Part shown: one piece after another, positions 5,261 through 6,036 of the stretch
Numbering within the stretch: position 1 is the first letter of the stretch
Layout: every line of letters begins with the position of its first letter
Origin: an uncultured Bacilli bacterium
GTDB lineage: Bacteria; Bacillota_I; Bacilli_A; RFN20; CAG-826
Assembly (NCBI GenBank): GCA_934133115.1
Contig: CAKPAV010000113.1
Location: 1-6,036 of the forward strand
Reading direction: 5' to 3'
DNA: 6,036 nucleotides
Notes under the pieces: generated by a model
What the model was told of the DNA's origin: nothing
The model's database searches: none
What the model saw: only the letters and a program-made list of their open reading frames with translations
Translations under genes and position numbers: made by a program

Positions 5261-6020
5261 ATCCTAAAGCAACATCTAAAACCATCATTACACTAAAGCC
5301 TAGTAGTAGCCCTATTGAGGCTAATAACTTATTATCTTTAAATGAATCAGGTATTAATTCGCTTGTAACAACCGCAATCATTGCCCCGGCAGAAAATGAT
5401 AGCAAAAACGGCATAATATTTTGAATAAGTAGAGCACAGCATGCTGCAATAACACCAAATACTGGTTCAACTATACCAGACATTTGTCCGTAAAAAAATG
5501 CTTTCTTTCTTGACATACCATTGCCTCTTAGTGGCAGACTTACACATAATCCTTCTGGAAAGTTTTGTAATCCAATACCAACCGCTAATAAACAAGCGCT
5601 AATTAAAGATACTTCGGGAATATTCAATGCTAAACTACCAAAAGCCACTCCAACTGCCATGCCTTCGGGAATATTATGAAGAGTAACGGCACTTGTAATT
5701 AAGAGTGTCTTTTTTTTGTTTTCTTCTACTTTTAATTTTCGTGATAAGAATATATCAGATAATATAATGAATGCTCCACCAACAATAAATCCAAGAGATG
5801 TTTCTAAATATTTGGGCCGATTTAATTGTTCTAATAAAGAAATCGCGGGTGCTAAAAGTGACCAAAAAGAAGCGGCAATCATAACACCTGCGGCAAATCC
5901 CATCATTATGTCAAGAATTTTTTTATTAAATGACTTAAAAAAGAATACTAATGATGATCCTAATATTGTAACAAAATAAGTAAAAATTGTCGCAAAAAAC
6001 GCTAAAAGTATCGGATTCAT
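5259..6020 (-). CDS. ZIP-family divalent metal transporter (GufA/ZupT type)
   Basis: This is a multi-helix membrane transporter of the ZIP family, which moves Zn2+, and often Mn2+ or Fe2+, into the cytoplasm. The 253 residues match bacterial ZIP length and suggest eight helices. The metal-path motifs are HNIPEG (115-120) in helix 4 and QNFPEG (152-157) in helix 5, with GQMSGIVEP (178-186) and ELIPDS (221-226) in later helices. Gln in the second motif is usual for the GufA-like branch. A charged cytoplasmic loop (about 94-104, KLKVEENKKKT) precedes helix 4. It contains no His-rich cluster, unlike many eukaryotic ZIPs. On the minus strand AGGGTGA (6025-6031) lies four bases before ATG 6018-6020, supporting this start. 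The promoter is outside the window. The gene converges on the feo operon and is not part of it. Metal preference cannot be read from the sequence. Confidence 0.92.
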   Translation of the reverse strand: MNPILLAFFATIFTYFVTILGSSLVFFFKSFNKKILDIMMGFAAGVMIAASFWSLLAPAISLLEQLNRPKYLETSLGFIVGGAFIILSDIFLSRKLKVEENKKKTLLITSAVTLHNIPEGMAVGVAFGSLALNIPEVSLISACLLAVGIGLQNFPEGLCVSLPLRGNGMSRKKAFFYGQMSGIVEPVFGVIAACCALLIQNIMPFLLSFSAGAMIAVVTSELIPDSFKDNKLLASIGLLLGFSVMMVLDVALG

Positions 6021-6036
6021 GTAATCACCCTAATTT

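Noticed and set aside
5716..5979. Plus-strand open frame inside the ZIP gene
   Set aside because: It is antisense to conserved ZIP helices. The minus-strand frame has the HNIPEG and QNFPEG motifs and a good ribosome binding site.
1..6036. Alternative genetic code (TGA as Trp) suggested by the absence of TGA stops
   Set aside because: Only seven stops are visible, Trp codons are TGG, and no gene contains in-frame TGA. AT-rich genomes prefer TAA anyway.
1..6036. CRISPR, tRNA/rRNA, insertion sequences or phage remnants
   Set aside because: I saw no regularly spaced repeats, structural-RNA motifs, transposase-like frames or terminal inverted repeats.

Overview
The window reads as a metal-homeostasis neighbourhood from a low-GC Gram-positive-type bacterium (Firmicutes/Bacillota in the broad sense). 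The signs are an AT-rich composition (roughly one-third GC by eye), strong AGGAGG-type ribosome binding sites, near-consensus TTGACA/TATAAT promoters, and a FeoA-FeoA-FeoB-Cys-rich protein order typical of that group. Tryptophan is encoded by TGG and no TGA interrupts a gene, so the standard bacterial code fits. All seven visible stop codons are TAA or TAG. Species cannot be named from the sequence.

Left part (1-1698): the 3' portion of a copper-exporting P1B-type ATPase (copA). It ends in a C-terminal heavy-metal-associated (HMA) domain that looks like a complete copper chaperone. A good ribosome binding site and an in-frame ATG sit exactly at that domain's boundary. After a short gap with its own promoter comes a 125-residue DtxR/MntR-family regulator (1764-2141). 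It ends in a terminator hairpin whose loop contains the stop codon.

Middle (2154-5260): a 157-base control region carries a consensus promoter and four copies of a GTTAG-N6-CTAAC operator-like element. It precedes a ferrous-iron uptake operon: feoA (70 aa), a second feoA (80 aa), feoB (743 aa) and a small Cys-rich FeoB-associated membrane protein (63 aa). The genes are 2-16 bases apart, each with its own Shine-Dalgarno. A strong intrinsic terminator closes the operon.

Right part (5259-6020, minus strand): a ZIP-family divalent metal transporter runs convergently to the feo operon, and its stop codon overlaps the terminator's T-tract.

Working model (inference): the DtxR-family protein, whose predicted metal site mixes MntR-like and DtxR-like ligands, senses cellular iron or manganese and represses the feo promoter through the repeated operator. 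FeoB with its FeoA partners imports Fe2+, the ZIP protein supplies Zn2+/Mn2+/Fe2+, and CopA removes excess Cu+. The less ordinary points are the possible copZ-within-copA arrangement, the four-copy operator array, and the hybrid metal site of the regulator.
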